NCBI GenBank assembly: GCA_003242035.1
Contig: QBMC01000022.1
Span: 1-38,397, forward strand
From: Nodosilinea foveolarum
GTDB taxonomy: Bacteria; Cyanobacteriota; Cyanobacteriia; Phormidesmidales; Phormidesmidaceae
Direction: 5' to 3'
DNA length: 38,397 nucleotides
Under the pieces are notes generated by a model. The model made no database searches. It had not been told where the DNA came from and was given only the letters and a program-made list of their open reading frames with translations. Position numbers and translations under genes: made by a program. Shown one piece after another: positions 1 through 8,827 of this stretch (position 1 is its first letter; the number at the start of each line of letters is the position of its first letter).

Positions 1-17
1 GCGTAACGCATTCTCAT
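1..17 (-). CDS. 5' end of a divergent gene cut by the window edge
   Basis: Read on the minus strand, a strong Shine-Dalgarno GGAGGTGG lies just before an ATG at 17, and the open frame begins M-R-M-R-Y before the window ends. A second in-frame ATG is at 11. Only five full codons are visible, so the product cannot be named. The strong ribosome binding site is the main support. The gene would be transcribed away from the peroxiredoxin gene and share the 430-base intergenic region with it. Confidence 0.4.
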
Positions 18-448
18 CGAACCACCTCCAGCGGACTTACCTACTGCCTAATTGTATCCAAATTTCCTTAATTTCCGATTAAGTCTATTACAGAGAAAAC
101 ACTAGAGATATGTATATCTTTTGAGCTATTAACGAGTTTCTAATATGGAGATTATTGTTAATTTGACTTAAACGACAACAGCACCCAAGGATACGTCAGC
201 GGTTTAGATCTTCTCTTTCCTATAGACCAAAGTGGAGTGTCAAGCTGCGTTAATGCGCTTAACCTTCGCAATCAACGAGTCTAAAACTTTTGCCATCTAG
301 CAACTATTAAGGGTAGCAAAAGGTGGTAAAGCCACTTTACCGAAACCACATCGGCGAATCGCCATAGCGCGAATCATCAACGGTCGGTGGGTTTATTAAT
401 GTTAATATTTTTGAATACTTTGAGTCGTATACATACAAGGAGAGCCTA
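18..448. other. Intergenic region between divergent genes, with a small palindrome
   Basis: This AT-rich stretch has no convincing reading frame. It contains a 7-bp perfect inverted repeat with a 3-base loop at 325-341 (GGTAAAG, CCA, CTTTACC) about 110 bases before the peroxiredoxin start, which could be an operator or a leader hairpin. A second short palindrome (GGCGA-A-TCGCC) follows near 353-363. I could not place a convincing sigma70 promoter. Confidence 0.35.
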
Positions 449-1054
449 ATGAGCGAGTCCGTTCAAGGATGTCTAAGAGTCGGTGAGAGCGCCCCCGACT
501 TCACTGCAACGGCGGTGGTCGATCAAGAATTTAAAACGATTAAGCTATCCGACTATCGCGGCAAGTATGTCGTGCTCTTTTTCTATCCGTTAGATTTTAC
601 CTTTGTTTGCCCTACAGAAATCACGGCCTTTAGCGATCGCTACGACCAGTTCAAAGACATCAACACCGAAGTGCTAGGCGTGTCTGTAGACAGTGAGTTC
701 TCTCACCTCGCCTGGATTCAGACCGACCGTAAAACTGGCGGCGTCGGCGATCTTAACTATCCGCTAGTTTCGGATATCAAAAAGACCCTCAGCGCCGACT
801 ACAACGTGCTAGACCCCGAAGCCGGTATCGCCCTGCGCGGTCTATTCATCATCGACAAAGAAGGTGTCCTCCAGCACGCCACGATTAACAACCTGTCGTT
901 TGGCCGCAGCGTAGATGAAACATTCCGCGTGCTTCAGGCCATTCAGTACGTTCAGTCTCATCCCGACGAGGTCTGTCCTGCTGGCTGGCAGCCGGGTGAT
1001 GCCACCATGAATCCAGACCCGATTAAGTCTAAAGAGTTCTTTGCATCTGTTTAA
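449..1054 (+). CDS. Typical 2-Cys peroxiredoxin
   Basis: A thiol peroxidase that reduces hydrogen peroxide and alkyl hydroperoxides using thioredoxin or NTRC, probably in the cytosol. The 201-residue length is normal for the AhpC/Prx1 family. The peroxidatic Cys54 sits in FTFVCPTE and the resolving Cys176 in EVCPAGW. GGVG at 97-100 matches the motif linked to over-oxidation sensitivity; the C-terminal YF position reads FF in KEFFASV. The start is supported by AAGGAG 7 bases upstream. A strong terminator follows, so the gene appears to be a single transcription unit even though another peroxiredoxin-like gene lies next to it. Confidence 0.96.
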   Translation: MSESVQGCLRVGESAPDFTATAVVDQEFKTIKLSDYRGKYVVLFFYPLDFTFVCPTEITAFSDRYDQFKDINTEVLGVSVDSEFSHLAWIQTDRKTGGVGDLNYPLVSDIKKTLSADYNVLDPEAGIALRGLFIIDKEGVLQHATINNLSFGRSVDETFRVLQAIQYVQSHPDEVCPAGWQPGDATMNPDPIKSKEFFASV

Positions 1055-1130
1055 GGCCATAGCTGCTTAAAAGGATTGTTCAGTTCTTATAAGACGAGTT
1101 GGGTGAACTGTCCCAATCCGGACGGCTGAT

Positions 1131-1171
1131 AAAAGGCCGATAGAATGTTACCTAGCATCTATCGGCCTTTT
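1131..1171 (+). terminator. Rho-independent terminator after the 2-Cys peroxiredoxin
   Basis: A perfect 14-bp inverted repeat (AAAAGGCCGATAGA and its complement) with a 13-base loop ends in TTTT. The A-run on the other side makes it potentially bidirectional. It ends only 22 bases before the next start codon, separating the two peroxiredoxin-like genes. Confidence 0.9.
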
Positions 1172-1193
1172 GACGTTTATATAGGAACAGCTC

Positions 1194-1733
1194 ATGCAGC
1201 TCACCTCCCACGATTTTAGCGGGCTGGTTAACCACCGGTTCTTCGATAACTTTCTACCGTTACCCGCCCATTGCCGGTTTCAGCTTGGGCAAACGCTGCC
1301 TGAGTTTACATTACCGGACGCTCAAAATAGCCAGCATCGGCTCTCGCAATACAAGGGCAAGCCAGTTGTACTGGCGTTTACGCGCATCTTTACCGAAAAG
1401 CAGTACTGTCCCTTTTGCTATCCGCATATTCTGGCGCTGATTGAAGCGCACCAGCAGTTTGTCGGGTTAGGCGCTGTGCTGCTGCTTATTACCAGTACAG
1501 ACAGCGCTCAGAGCCAAATTATTCAGCAAGATTTGTCCCTACCGATGCCCCTGCTGGTAGCTCCAAGCTGCCAAACGTTTCGTCAGTACGGCACCGGGCA
1601 AGCCTTGGGCGCACCATTACCCGCACAGTTCGTGCTAGATGGCCAAGGTAAGCTGCGCTTTCAGCATCTGTTTTCGTTTGCCCACCACAATGCAACGCCA
1701 GAAAGACTGCTCTGGGCCATTCGGAATCTATAG
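1194..1733 (+). CDS. AhpC/TSA-type peroxiredoxin-like protein
   Basis: A 179-residue redoxin-domain protein. The AhpC/TSA fold is recognisable from LGQTLPEFTLPD at about 31-42, the strand ending VVLAFTRIF, and a CxxC motif (Cys72 and Cys75) in QYCPFCYP at the normal peroxidatic position. The CPFC pair suggests a thiol-disulfide or PrxQ-like mechanism, which is inference. No signal peptide is seen. The start has AGGAA about 7 bases upstream. It is separated from the upstream 2-Cys peroxiredoxin by a strong terminator, so it probably uses its own promoter or read-through. tRNA-Ser lies downstream on the opposite strand. Confidence 0.85.
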   Translation: MQLTSHDFSGLVNHRFFDNFLPLPAHCRFQLGQTLPEFTLPDAQNSQHRLSQYKGKPVVLAFTRIFTEKQYCPFCYPHILALIEAHQQFVGLGAVLLLITSTDSAQSQIIQQDLSLPMPLLVAPSCQTFRQYGTGQALGAPLPAQFVLDGQGKLRFQHLFSFAHHNATPERLLWAIRNL

Positions 1734-1781
1734 TTCTAAACCTATAGCTCTCAATCTACAGCGGAAAACCCGCGAAACCAA

Positions 1782-1870
1782 CGGAGAAGGAGGGATTCGA
1801 ACCCTCGATGAAGTTTACACCCCATAACTCCTTAGCAGGGAGCCGCTTTCAACCACTCAGCCACTTCTCC
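1782..1870 (-). tRNA. tRNA-Ser, anticodon GCU
   Basis: The minus strand folds as a class II tRNA: acceptor GGAGAAG pairs with CTTCTCC, the discriminator is G, the anticodon stem GCTCC/GGAGT encloses CTGCTAA with anticodon GCT, there is a long variable arm, and the T-arm is AGGGTTCGAATCCCT. It decodes AGC and AGU serine codons. The 3' CCA is not encoded (GTTGG follows), so it must be added after transcription. Confidence 0.95.
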
Positions 1871-1932
1871 TTGAGTGAGCAACCATAATACCAAGAACTC
1901 TGCGAAAGCTCTAACTATATTTTCAAGGTTTT

Positions 1933-3210
1933 TCAAAAAACGCTATCCCTTACGCTATCCCCCACGCTATCCATTGGGGACAAATGCGGCATTGCGCCCT
2001 TTTGCACCCGAGGCAACCGGTGCTTAAAGCTACAGAGAATTTCCCAAGAAATCGTTTGGGCCATGTCCGCCCAACAATCCGCGCTCAGCGAATGCTCACC
2101 CGCTGCACCAATCAGCGTTACTACATCACCCACCTGCACCGTCTCTAGCTCAGACACATCTAACACGAGCTGATCCATCGTAATAGACCCAATTTGAGGC
2201 ACCAGGTAATCGCCTATCCCACACTCCAACTGATTAGACAAAATACGAGGCACTCCGTCTGCATAGCCAATGCCAACAATCGCGATTTTCATCGGCTGAG
2301 TAGCCACAAACCGATGACCATAGCTCACGCCAGTACCCAGCTCGATTTGCTTAATGTGCGTAATTCGAGCTTTGACGCCTAAGACAGGCCGCAAATCGGC
2401 TTGAGTCGCTTCGGGTTTGCTCGATAGGTGGGGCGCAGGGTACAAACCGTAGGTCGCTAGCCCAACTCGCACCATATCGTAATGCAAGGCCGAGTCTACT
2501 AGAGCTGCTGCCGAATTTGCCAAGTGCAACTTAGGCGGCAGCAGTCCCTCTTTTTTCAGGGCGGAAATTGCCCATTCAAACCGCTCGTGCTGAAGCTGCA
2601 TAATCGTCAGGTCGGGGCTATCCGCTATGGCCAGATGAGAATACAGGCTCGCAGGTTCTAAGTGAGGGAGCTGCTGCACCCACCGGACAAACTCCACCGG
2701 ACGCCGCCAGTCAAAGCCCAGTCGCGACATTCCCGTGTCCAATTTCAGATGCACCGGAACCGCCATCGACTGTCCGGTATTGGTATTTTCTGCGCCCGTA
2801 CCGGTATCGCGCCAATAGCCAGCTAGGGTTTCAGAAAAAATTAGCGCTTGTTTAGCATCGACAATCGTGGGCTGAAGTTGCCAGCGCGCGATCGCCCGCA
2901 TTTCACCCGGCTCATTCACCGCCCCCATCACTAAAATAGGGGCATTAATCCCTGCTTTTCTCAGCTCAATCCCTTCGGGCACCGTCGCCACCCCTAGCCA
3001 GGTCGCGCCCGAATTCAGGGCCACTTGAGCTACCGTAACCGCTCCATGCCCATAGGCATCGGCTTTTACCACCGTCATCAGATCCGTACTCGGCGAGAGT
3101 AATGCTTTGAGCGATCGCACATTATGCGCTAGCGCCGCCAAATCAATCTCTACCCAGGCTCTACAGCGGCGCATTGAGGAAAGCGCAGGCGTTTGATCCC
3201 AGCTCAGCAT
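1933..3210 (-). CDS. alr: Alanine racemase
   Basis: A PLP enzyme that interconverts L- and D-alanine and supplies D-Ala for peptidoglycan. Lys49 in VVKADAYGHG is the PLP lysine, and the catalytic tyrosine of the second active-site face lies in GVSYGHRF. Both the TIM-barrel and C-terminal beta domains are present (SITMDQLVLDVS, WEILCSF). At 425 residues it is longer than the usual 370-390. Extra length comes from an insert near 135-150 and a C-terminal tail made of a DSV-x repeat. ATG at 3210 has GAGG upstream; the internal Met13 is an alternative start just before the conserved RAWVEIDL. Confidence 0.95.
   Translation of the reverse strand: MLSWDQTPALSSMRRCRAWVEIDLAALAHNVRSLKALLSPSTDLMTVVKADAYGHGAVTVAQVALNSGATWLGVATVPEGIELRKAGINAPILVMGAVNEPGEMRAIARWQLQPTIVDAKQALIFSETLAGYWRDTGTGAENTNTGQSMAVPVHLKLDTGMSRLGFDWRRPVEFVRWVQQLPHLEPASLYSHLAIADSPDLTIMQLQHERFEWAISALKKEGLLPPKLHLANSAAALVDSALHYDMVRVGLATYGLYPAPHLSSKPEATQADLRPVLGVKARITHIKQIELGTGVSYGHRFVATQPMKIAIVGIGYADGVPRILSNQLECGIGDYLVPQIGSITMDQLVLDVSELETVQVGDVVTLIGAAGEHSLSADCWADMAQTISWEILCSFKHRLPRVQKGAMPHLSPMDSVGDSVRDSVF
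1940..1975. repeat. Three 12-bp tandem repeats in the alr C-terminus
   Basis: Three copies of ACGCTATCC followed by three variable bases run head to tail. The period is a multiple of three, so on the minus strand it encodes MDSVG-DSVR-DSVF at the very end of alanine racemase. It lies beyond the conserved domain. Confidence 0.85.
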
Positions 3211-3338
3211 AACGAGCGTACCTCTACTGCCTCAACAATATTTATCAACGTTCCATCATTTCAGATAGTCTATCAGCCACAAGCCGCCGATAATATGCCG
3301 TATGTGCTAGTATTTACGCATGATCCTGGCGGGATGAA

Positions 3339-3839
3339 ATGAGTAAAGTTCTCGTTTTAAATGCTTCTTACGAACCTCTGAACATCACAAGCTGGCGACG
3401 CGCGGTGGTGCTCATCATCAAGGGCAAAGCTGAACGGCTCGAAGAGCATCATCAGCAAATCTACCCCGGATTCCAAATGCCTACGGTCATCCGGCTGCGT
3501 CACTACGTTCGCATCCCCTACAAAGAAATTCCGCTCACGCGACGAAACTTATTGCACAGAGACAACAATACCTGCCAGTACTGCGGCTATGCAGGCGACG
3601 GCCTCACCCTAGACCATGTCATTCCGCGCTCTCGGGGCGGCGGCGATAGCTGGGAAAACATCGTCAGCGCCTGCGTTCGCTGCAATGTCAAAAAAGGCAG
3701 CCGTACGCCTAAAGAAGCGCGGATGCCACTGGCTAATCCGCCTCGAAAACCCCACAGCAGCCTTTATTTCGAAATCTCCAGACATGTACGCGGCGGCGTT
3801 CATCAAGAATGGCGGCAGTACGTCATCGGACTCAATTAA
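3339..3839 (+). CDS. HNH endonuclease family protein
   Basis: A 166-residue protein with a zinc-bound HNH fold in its second half: Cys79-x2-Cys82, the Asp92-His93 pair in LTLDHVIPRSRGG, Asn107 in WENIV, and Cys112-x2-Cys115. The N-terminal 70 residues (VLNASYEPLNITSWRRA) are typical of a stand-alone cyanobacterial HNH family. No methyltransferase or restriction partner is nearby, so a restriction role is unlikely; the physiological substrate is unknown. It follows alr divergently with about 130 bases between starts. Confidence 0.88.
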   Translation: MSKVLVLNASYEPLNITSWRRAVVLIIKGKAERLEEHHQQIYPGFQMPTVIRLRHYVRIPYKEIPLTRRNLLHRDNNTCQYCGYAGDGLTLDHVIPRSRGGGDSWENIVSACVRCNVKKGSRTPKEARMPLANPPRKPHSSLYFEISRHVRGGVHQEWRQYVIGLN

Positions 3840-4022
3840 ACGTCACTTCAACTCGCCTCATTTCAATCAGCTATTTCAGCTCAAGGCGTCACAAATAGCG
3901 TCGCATTCCCATCAGTCAGAGTCCTATTCGCTATCCGTTATGGCCATGCGGATCTGTCTGAGTCTAAGCGGGTTACCTACGATAGATAACCACTTTGCCG
4001 CTACTCTAAACGCCTGTCTTTT

Positions 4023-5285
4023 ATGTCGTTTTCAGACTCGATATTGTCTACGGAAAATACTTTGTTGGATAATCAAGCTTCAGAATCTAAGGAATCAATC
4101 GTCGAGACTCAGTCAGAAATGGGGGAGAGGGCGATCGCCGATCAAGCGGCCAGTCTTCGCCGCGCCGCCGGGTTCGAAGAAGACCCCGCAAAAGCGCTAG
4201 AAAAGCTGTTAAAAAAGCACAGCGGCTCCCATCAGATTGTGCTGCTGCAAGATTTTCCAGACCCGGACGCGCTTTCAGCGGCCTGGGCCTATCGCATCAT
4301 TGCCAGCGCCTATAATATCCAGTGCGACATCTACTATTCTGGGACACTCAGCCATCAAGAAAATATTGCGCTGGTGAAGCTGACCAACCTGCCCGCCAAA
4401 CGCTGGCCGACTCAGCCCAAAGACAGACCCGACCTAAGCCAATATCAGGGCTACATTTTAATCGACACTCAAGGGACAACCAGCCATCTAACAGATTTGG
4501 TAAAGGCCGCTGAGCTGCCGCTGATCTTAGTGGTCGATCATCATGCTAGCCAAGGCAAGCTTCGCGCCGAACTCGCTGATATTCGCCCAGATATTCACGC
4601 CACGGCAACTATCTTGACGCAGTATTTGCAGGCAGGTCTTATTCAGCTCGACCGCAGCAACATCACCCACGTCAAATGTGCAACGGCGCTAATGCATGGC
4701 CTGCGCTCAGATACGAGCCAACTAATGCAGGCGTCAGAGCCAGACTTTTTGGCCGCTGCGTACTTAAGTCAATATTATGATGCGCAGCTTTTGGGCGCGG
4801 TATTGCAGGCTTCTCGCTCTAGGCGGGTGATGGATGTGATTGAGCGATCGCTCCGCAACCGTCACATGCAAAACAGCGTCTCCATCGCGGGCGTCGGCTA
4901 CTTACGCTACGAAGACAGAGATGCCATTCCTCAGGCCGCAGACTTTCTGGTCACCGAAGAAAACGTCCATACCGCCGTCGTTTATGGCATCGTCCATGAC
5001 GAAGACGAAGAAAAAGAGCTGGTTGTCGGCTCGTTGCGAACCAATAAAATCACGCTCGACCCGGACGAATTTATCAAAGAAGCCTTTGGACAAGACAGCC
5101 AGGGCCGCTTCTTTGGCGGCGGCCGATCAATGGCTGGTGGCTTCGAAATTCCGGTGGGATTCCTTTCTGGTTTCTACGAAAACAGCGACTACAATCGCCA
5201 GAAGTGGGAAGTCTTCGACAAGCAAATCAAGCAAAAGCTACAGCGCCTAGTCGATCCAGAAAACGGCGTCCTCAACACTGACTAA
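4023..5285 (+). CDS. DHH-family phosphoesterase (NrnA-like)
   Basis: A 420-residue DHH/DHHA1 protein, a family that includes oligoribonucleases, pAp phosphatases and cyclic-dinucleotide phosphodiesterases. The metal-binding motifs are DFPDPDA (Asp80, Asp82), an Asp in LIDTQG and DHH at 172-174. The C-terminal DHHA1 domain ends in GGGRSMAGGFEIP, where Arg replaces the usual His of GGGH. The first 60 residues are low in conservation. No Shine-Dalgarno precedes the ATG at 4023, and Met33 is an alternative start. Known relatives suggest nanoRNA or pAp turnover; the exact substrate is not shown here. Confidence 0.82.
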   Translation: MSFSDSILSTENTLLDNQASESKESIVETQSEMGERAIADQAASLRRAAGFEEDPAKALEKLLKKHSGSHQIVLLQDFPDPDALSAAWAYRIIASAYNIQCDIYYSGTLSHQENIALVKLTNLPAKRWPTQPKDRPDLSQYQGYILIDTQGTTSHLTDLVKAAELPLILVVDHHASQGKLRAELADIRPDIHATATILTQYLQAGLIQLDRSNITHVKCATALMHGLRSDTSQLMQASEPDFLAAAYLSQYYDAQLLGAVLQASRSRRVMDVIERSLRNRHMQNSVSIAGVGYLRYEDRDAIPQAADFLVTEENVHTAVVYGIVHDEDEEKELVVGSLRTNKITLDPDEFIKEAFGQDSQGRFFGGGRSMAGGFEIPVGFLSGFYENSDYNRQKWEVFDKQIKQKLQRLVDPENGVLNTD

Positions 5286-5420
5286 ACACCGATGGCTAAA
5301 CACGGGCGGAGCATACGCAACTTCCTTAGCGGCTGTATCAGAGGTTACCTGTCCGGAGTGCATGTGACCAAATACTATAGAAGGCAGCAGTTAAGCATTT
5401 ATTAACAAGGGAGTCTCCAA

Positions 5421-6626
5421 ATGACGACATGCGAATATAGGCCGGGCTTAGAAGGCATTCCGGCCACGCAGTCGAGTATTAGCTACGTTGACGGGCAAAA
5501 TGGCCTGCTGGAGTATCGCGGCATCCGCATTGAAGAGCTAGCCGCCCAAAGCAACTTCTTAGAAACGGCCTACTTACTTATTTGGGGCGGGCTGCCCACC
5601 CAGCAAGAACTCACCACCTTCGAACACGAGGTGCAGTATCATCGCCGACTCAAATACCGCATTCGCGACATGATGAAGTGCTTTCCAGAAAGCGGACATC
5701 CCATGGACGCACTGCAAGCCTGCGCAGCAGCTTTGGGCTTGTTTCACTCTCGTCGCGAGCTAGAAGATCCTAGCTATGTACAAGACGCGGTGGTGCGCAT
5801 TATCGCCAAAATTCCGACAATGGTCGCCGCCTTTGCCCTAATGAGGAAAGGGAACGACCCAGTTCAGCCCAGAGACGATCTGGGCTATGCCGCTAACTTC
5901 CTCTACATGCTCAACGAGAAGGTACCCGACCCCTTAGCAGCCCGGATTTTCGACGTCTGCCTGGTGCTGCACGCAGAGCATACGATTAACGCCTCCACGT
6001 TCTCCGCAATGGTAACGGCCTCTACGCTGACTGACCCCTATGCGGTCGTGGCTTCGGCGGTCGGCACCCTAGCTGGGCCATTACATGGCGGAGCCAACGA
6101 AGAAGTCATTGCCATGCTCAAAGAAATTGGGTCGGTTGAAAACGTGCGTCCTTATGTCGAAGACCGGATGGCTAAACGGGCCAAAATCATGGGCTTTGGT
6201 CACCGTGTGTATAAAGTGAAAGATCCTAGAGCGGCGATCTTACAGCGATTGGCCGAACAGCTATTCGACAAGATGGGTCGCGACGCCTACTACGACATCG
6301 CGCTGGAGCTAGAGCTTGTAGTCGAAGAAAAGCTAGGACACAAGGGTGTGTATCCCAACGTAGATTTCTATTCGGGCTTGCTGTATCGCAAGTTGGGGAT
6401 TCCGACGGACTTGTTTACGCCTATATTTGCGATCGCCCGTGGCGCAGGCTGGCTTGCCCACTGGAAAGAGCAAATCGGCGAAAACCGCATCTTCAGGCCC
6501 ACCCAAATCTACACTGGCCCGCACGATCAGCCCTACGCTCATGTCGATGATCGACTTCACCTCTGGGAAAACTCTGGAAAAAGGACATCCGATCTGGCCC
6601 TTACCGAGTCCTCACGGATTGCATAA
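5421..6626 (+). CDS. gltA: Citrate synthase
   Basis: Condenses acetyl-CoA and oxaloacetate to citrate at the entry of the (branched) cyanobacterial TCA cycle. The 401 residues fit the short Gram-positive/cyanobacterial type. Catalytic residues are visible: His222 in GPLHGGANE, His261 in GFGHRVYK and Asp315 in PNVDFYSG. The start is well supported by AAGGGAG about 8 bases upstream. 2-methylcitrate synthase has the same motifs, but no prp genes are nearby, so citrate synthase is preferred. No clear terminator lies directly after the gene. Confidence 0.95.
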   Translation: MTTCEYRPGLEGIPATQSSISYVDGQNGLLEYRGIRIEELAAQSNFLETAYLLIWGGLPTQQELTTFEHEVQYHRRLKYRIRDMMKCFPESGHPMDALQACAAALGLFHSRRELEDPSYVQDAVVRIIAKIPTMVAAFALMRKGNDPVQPRDDLGYAANFLYMLNEKVPDPLAARIFDVCLVLHAEHTINASTFSAMVTASTLTDPYAVVASAVGTLAGPLHGGANEEVIAMLKEIGSVENVRPYVEDRMAKRAKIMGFGHRVYKVKDPRAAILQRLAEQLFDKMGRDAYYDIALELELVVEEKLGHKGVYPNVDFYSGLLYRKLGIPTDLFTPIFAIARGAGWLAHWKEQIGENRIFRPTQIYTGPHDQPYAHVDDRLHLWENSGKRTSDLALTESSRIA

Positions 6627-6716
6627 CCAGCATCCAGATCTAAAAACACATCTATCGACCAAAAACTTTTTATACTTTTTCAGAAAAACAATATCTTTCA
6701 AAAGTGACTGAGATCG

Positions 6717-6745
6717 TTGACAAACAGGGAATCAGATAATTTACT
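6717..6745 (+). promoter_or_regulatory. Candidate sigma70-type promoter
   Basis: A perfect -35 box TTGACA (6717-6722) is followed after 17 bases by TTTACT (6740-6745), one mismatch from TATACT. Transcription would begin near 6752. The downstream terminator at 6853-6882 would stop it before ndhA. Confidence 0.55.
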
Positions 6746-6751
6746 TCCGTC

Positions 6752-6882
6752 AAAAGCAGCTAGAAACAGCGGCAGTGATGGGCGTTACCCCTCTTGGCAA
6801 TACCGAATTGTCCCGTGAATATGTTTTCAGTGACGATTTTCAGGAACTCCAGCCCCTTCGACCTTGTGTCGAGGGGGTTTTT
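6752..6882 (+). ncRNA. Candidate small RNA between gltA and ndhA
   Basis: About 130 bases lie between a consensus-like promoter and a strong intrinsic terminator, with no start codon and frame of useful length inside. The size and layout fit a free-standing small regulatory RNA. I do not recognise it as Yfr1, 6S, tmRNA or another named family. The alternative is a long 3' UTR of gltA, but the internal promoter and the 225-base distance make that less attractive. Both ends are inferred. Confidence 0.45.
6853..6882 (+). terminator. Rho-independent terminator upstream of ndhA
   Basis: Stem CCCCTTCGAC / GTCGAGGGGG (one G-U pair) with a short loop is followed by TTTTT. It isolates ndhA transcription from gltA and from the candidate small RNA. 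Confidence 0.85.
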
Positions 6883-6906
6883 ATGTGTACCTATTGAAAG
6901 ATCGTT

Positions 6907-6938
6907 TAGATGGAGACTAAGCTAGACGGAGATTAAGC
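6907..6938. repeat. Two tandem 16-bp repeats upstream of ndhA
   Basis: TAGATGGAGACTAAGC and TAGACGGAGATTAAGC are adjacent and differ at two positions; a partial third TAGA starts at 6941. They lie 55-87 bases before the ndhA start, where an activator or repressor would bind. No known regulator can be assigned from the sequence. Confidence 0.6.
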
Positions 6939-6993
6939 GCTAGAATCTTCTAAAGACAGAGCGAGTAGGATAATTGTCGTCCTAGAAAACAGT

Positions 6994-8112
6994 ATGACTC
7001 CAGGCATAGACCTTCAAGGCACGTTCGTTCAGGCGCTGATAGATTTGGGACTCCCGGCGGGTGCCGCCAAAACCATATGGATTCCGCTACCCATGCTGCT
7101 GATGCTGTTAGCAGCAACCATCAGCATTTTTATCTCCGTCTGGCTAGAGCGTAAAATTTCCGCCGCTGCCCAGCAACGGGTTGGCCCAGAATACGTTGGG
7201 CCTTTAGGCGCACTACAAGCTGTTGCAGACGGCGTCAAGCTAGTTTTCAAAGCAGACATCACCCCCGCCAAGTCAGACCCTTACCTGTTTGTGCTGGGGC
7301 CTGTAATTGTCGTAATTCCGGTCTTTTTGTCTTTTCTTATCGTGCCCTTTGGCCAAAATATGGTCATTACCGATTTGGGCATCGGTATTTTTCTTTGGAT
7401 TGCGCTCTCCAGCATCGCGCCCATTGGCTTCTTAATGGCGGGCTACTCCTCTAATAACAAGTACTCACTTTTAGGCGGACTGCGCGCCGCTGCCCAATCC
7501 ATTAGCTACGAGATTCCGCTAGCGCTATCAGTTCTAGCCGTCGTCATGATGAGCAACGGCCTGAGTACTATCGACATTGTCAATCAGCAGTCTAGCTACG
7601 GCATTTTAGGCTGGAATATCTGGAGACAGCCGGTGGGCTTCGTTATCTTCTGGATTTCGGCCTTAGCAGAATGCGAGCGCTTGCCATTCGACCTACCCGA
7701 AGCAGAAGAAGAGCTGGTAGCGGGTTATCAGACTGAGTATACCGGCATGAAGTTTGGCCTGTTCTACGTCGGCTCTTACGTCAACTTGGTGCTCTCTGCC
7801 CTGATAGTTTCGGTACTTTATCTAGGCGGCTGGAACTTCCCCATTCCCGTAGAGACGCTCACCGGACTCTTTGGCATTAACGAAAACGCGCCCTGGGTGC
7901 AAATTATCACGGCTTCTTTGGGCGTCGTCATGACGATGCTCAAAGCCTACTTGCTGGTATTTCTCACTATTTTATTGCGCTGGACAGTGCCCCGCGTTCG
8001 CATCGACCAGCTTTTAGATCTAGGCTGGAAGTTCTTGCTACCGATTTCTCTGGTGAATTTGTTGGTCACCGCAGGGCTAAAACTCAGCTTCCCAATGGCC
8101 TTTGGTGGCTAA
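6994..8112 (+). CDS. ndhA: NDH-1 subunit NdhA (NuoH family)
   Basis: Membrane subunit at the junction of the NDH-1 peripheral and membrane arms, forming part of the plastoquinone chamber. The 372 residues contain about eight hydrophobic helices. The diagnostic motifs are [16 protein letters not shown] near 50-65, the quinone-site loop [20 protein letters not shown] and the following TEYTGMKFG. It is the first gene of ndhA-ndhI-ndhG-ndhE, the usual cyanobacterial order. In cyanobacteria the complex serves respiration and cyclic electron flow with ferredoxin as donor. No strong Shine-Dalgarno is seen. Confidence 0.97.
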   Translation: MTPGIDLQGTFVQALIDLGLPAGAAKTIWIPLPMLLMLLAATISIFISVWLERKISAAAQQRVGPEYVGPLGALQAVADGVKLVFKADITPAKSDPYLFVLGPVIVVIPVFLSFLIVPFGQNMVITDLGIGIFLWIALSSIAPIGFLMAGYSSNNKYSLLGGLRAAAQSISYEIPLALSVLAVVMMSNGLSTIDIVNQQSSYGILGWNIWRQPVGFVIFWISALAECERLPFDLPEAEEELVAGYQTEYTGMKFGLFYVGSYVNLVLSALIVSVLYLGGWNFPIPVETLTGLFGINENAPWVQIITASLGVVMTMLKAYLLVFLTILLRWTVPRVRIDQLLDLGWKFLLPISLVNLLVTAGLKLSFPMAFGG

Positions 8113-8185
8113 GTTCGCTTTGCCTATCTGCGCTCTTTCGCTTCTATAATCTTCGCAACCGTTTATCCTACCTAGACCTCTTGCC

Positions 8186-8827
8186 ATGTTGAATTTCCTC
8201 AAACAAGTTGGAGACTACGCCAAAGAGACCGTTCAGGCAGCTAAGTTTATCGGTCAAGGTCTGTCCGTCACATTCGACCACATGAGCCGTCGCCCAGTCA
8301 CGGTGAAATACCCCTACGAAAAGCTGATTCCGTCAGAACGCTATCGGGGCCGCATTCACTTCGAGTTTGACAAGTGTATTTCCTGCGAAGTGTGCGTTCG
8401 TGTTTGCCCGATTAACCTGCCAGTGGTGGACTGGGAGTTCAACCGAGAAACTAAGAAAAAGACGCTGAATCACTACAGCATCGACTTTGGCGTCTGCATT
8501 TTCTGCGGTAACTGCGTGGAGTATTGCCCGACTAACTGCCTGTCGATGACGGAGGAGTACGAACTATCAGCGTATGATCGCCATAACCTCAACTACGACA
8601 GCGTAGCGCTAGGTCGATTGCCTTACAAGGTGACTGACGATCCGATGGTAGAAGCCATGAGAGAGCTGGCTTACTTGCCTAAAGGCGTGTTAGACCCTCA
8701 TGATTTGCCAGCCGGATCGCAGCGGGCTGGGCGATCGCCTAAAGACATCCTCGCCGAGCTAGAAGCCGAGAAAGCAAAAGCAGACGCTAATAAACCCGCT
8801 GAAGCGACGGCTGAAAGTAAAGAGTAG
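8186..8827 (+). CDS. ndhI: NDH-1 subunit NdhI, 8Fe-8S ferredoxin-like
   Basis: Carries the last two 4Fe-4S clusters before the quinone. Two cysteine sets are visible: [12 protein letters not shown] and [12 protein letters not shown], each followed by the closing Cys-Pro. The N-terminus has the membrane-associated helix region and [12 protein letters not shown], as in chloroplast and cyanobacterial NdhI. The 213 residues include a C-terminal Ala/Glu/Lys-rich tail (about 185-213) outside the conserved fold. It follows ndhA by 73 bases and is expected to be in the same operon. Confidence 0.97.
   Translation: MLNFLKQVGDYAKETVQAAKFIGQGLSVTFDHMSRRPVTVKYPYEKLIPSERYRGRIHFEFDKCISCEVCVRVCPINLPVVDWEFNRETKKKTLNHYSIDFGVCIFCGNCVEYCPTNCLSMTEEYELSAYDRHNLNYDSVALGRLPYKVTDDPMVEAMRELAYLPKGVLDPHDLPAGSQRAGRSPKDILAELEAEKAKADANKPAEATAESKE

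Larger units (their letters stand above)
6627..6993. other. Long intergenic region between gltA and ndhA
   Basis: This 367-base gap has no plausible protein gene. In order it holds an AT-rich stretch, a consensus-like promoter (6717-6745), an apparent RNA unit ending in an intrinsic terminator (6853-6882), and a tandem 16-bp repeat (6907-6938) that probably belongs to the ndhA promoter. These are listed separately. Confidence 0.8.

Noticed and set aside
411-433. TTGAAT and TATACA boxes in front of the peroxiredoxin gene
   Set aside because: They are only 11 bases apart and transcription would start inside the ribosome-binding site.
3616-4200. Plus-strand open frame overlapping HNH and DHH genes
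   Set aside because: It overlaps both well-supported genes in another frame and shows no family character.
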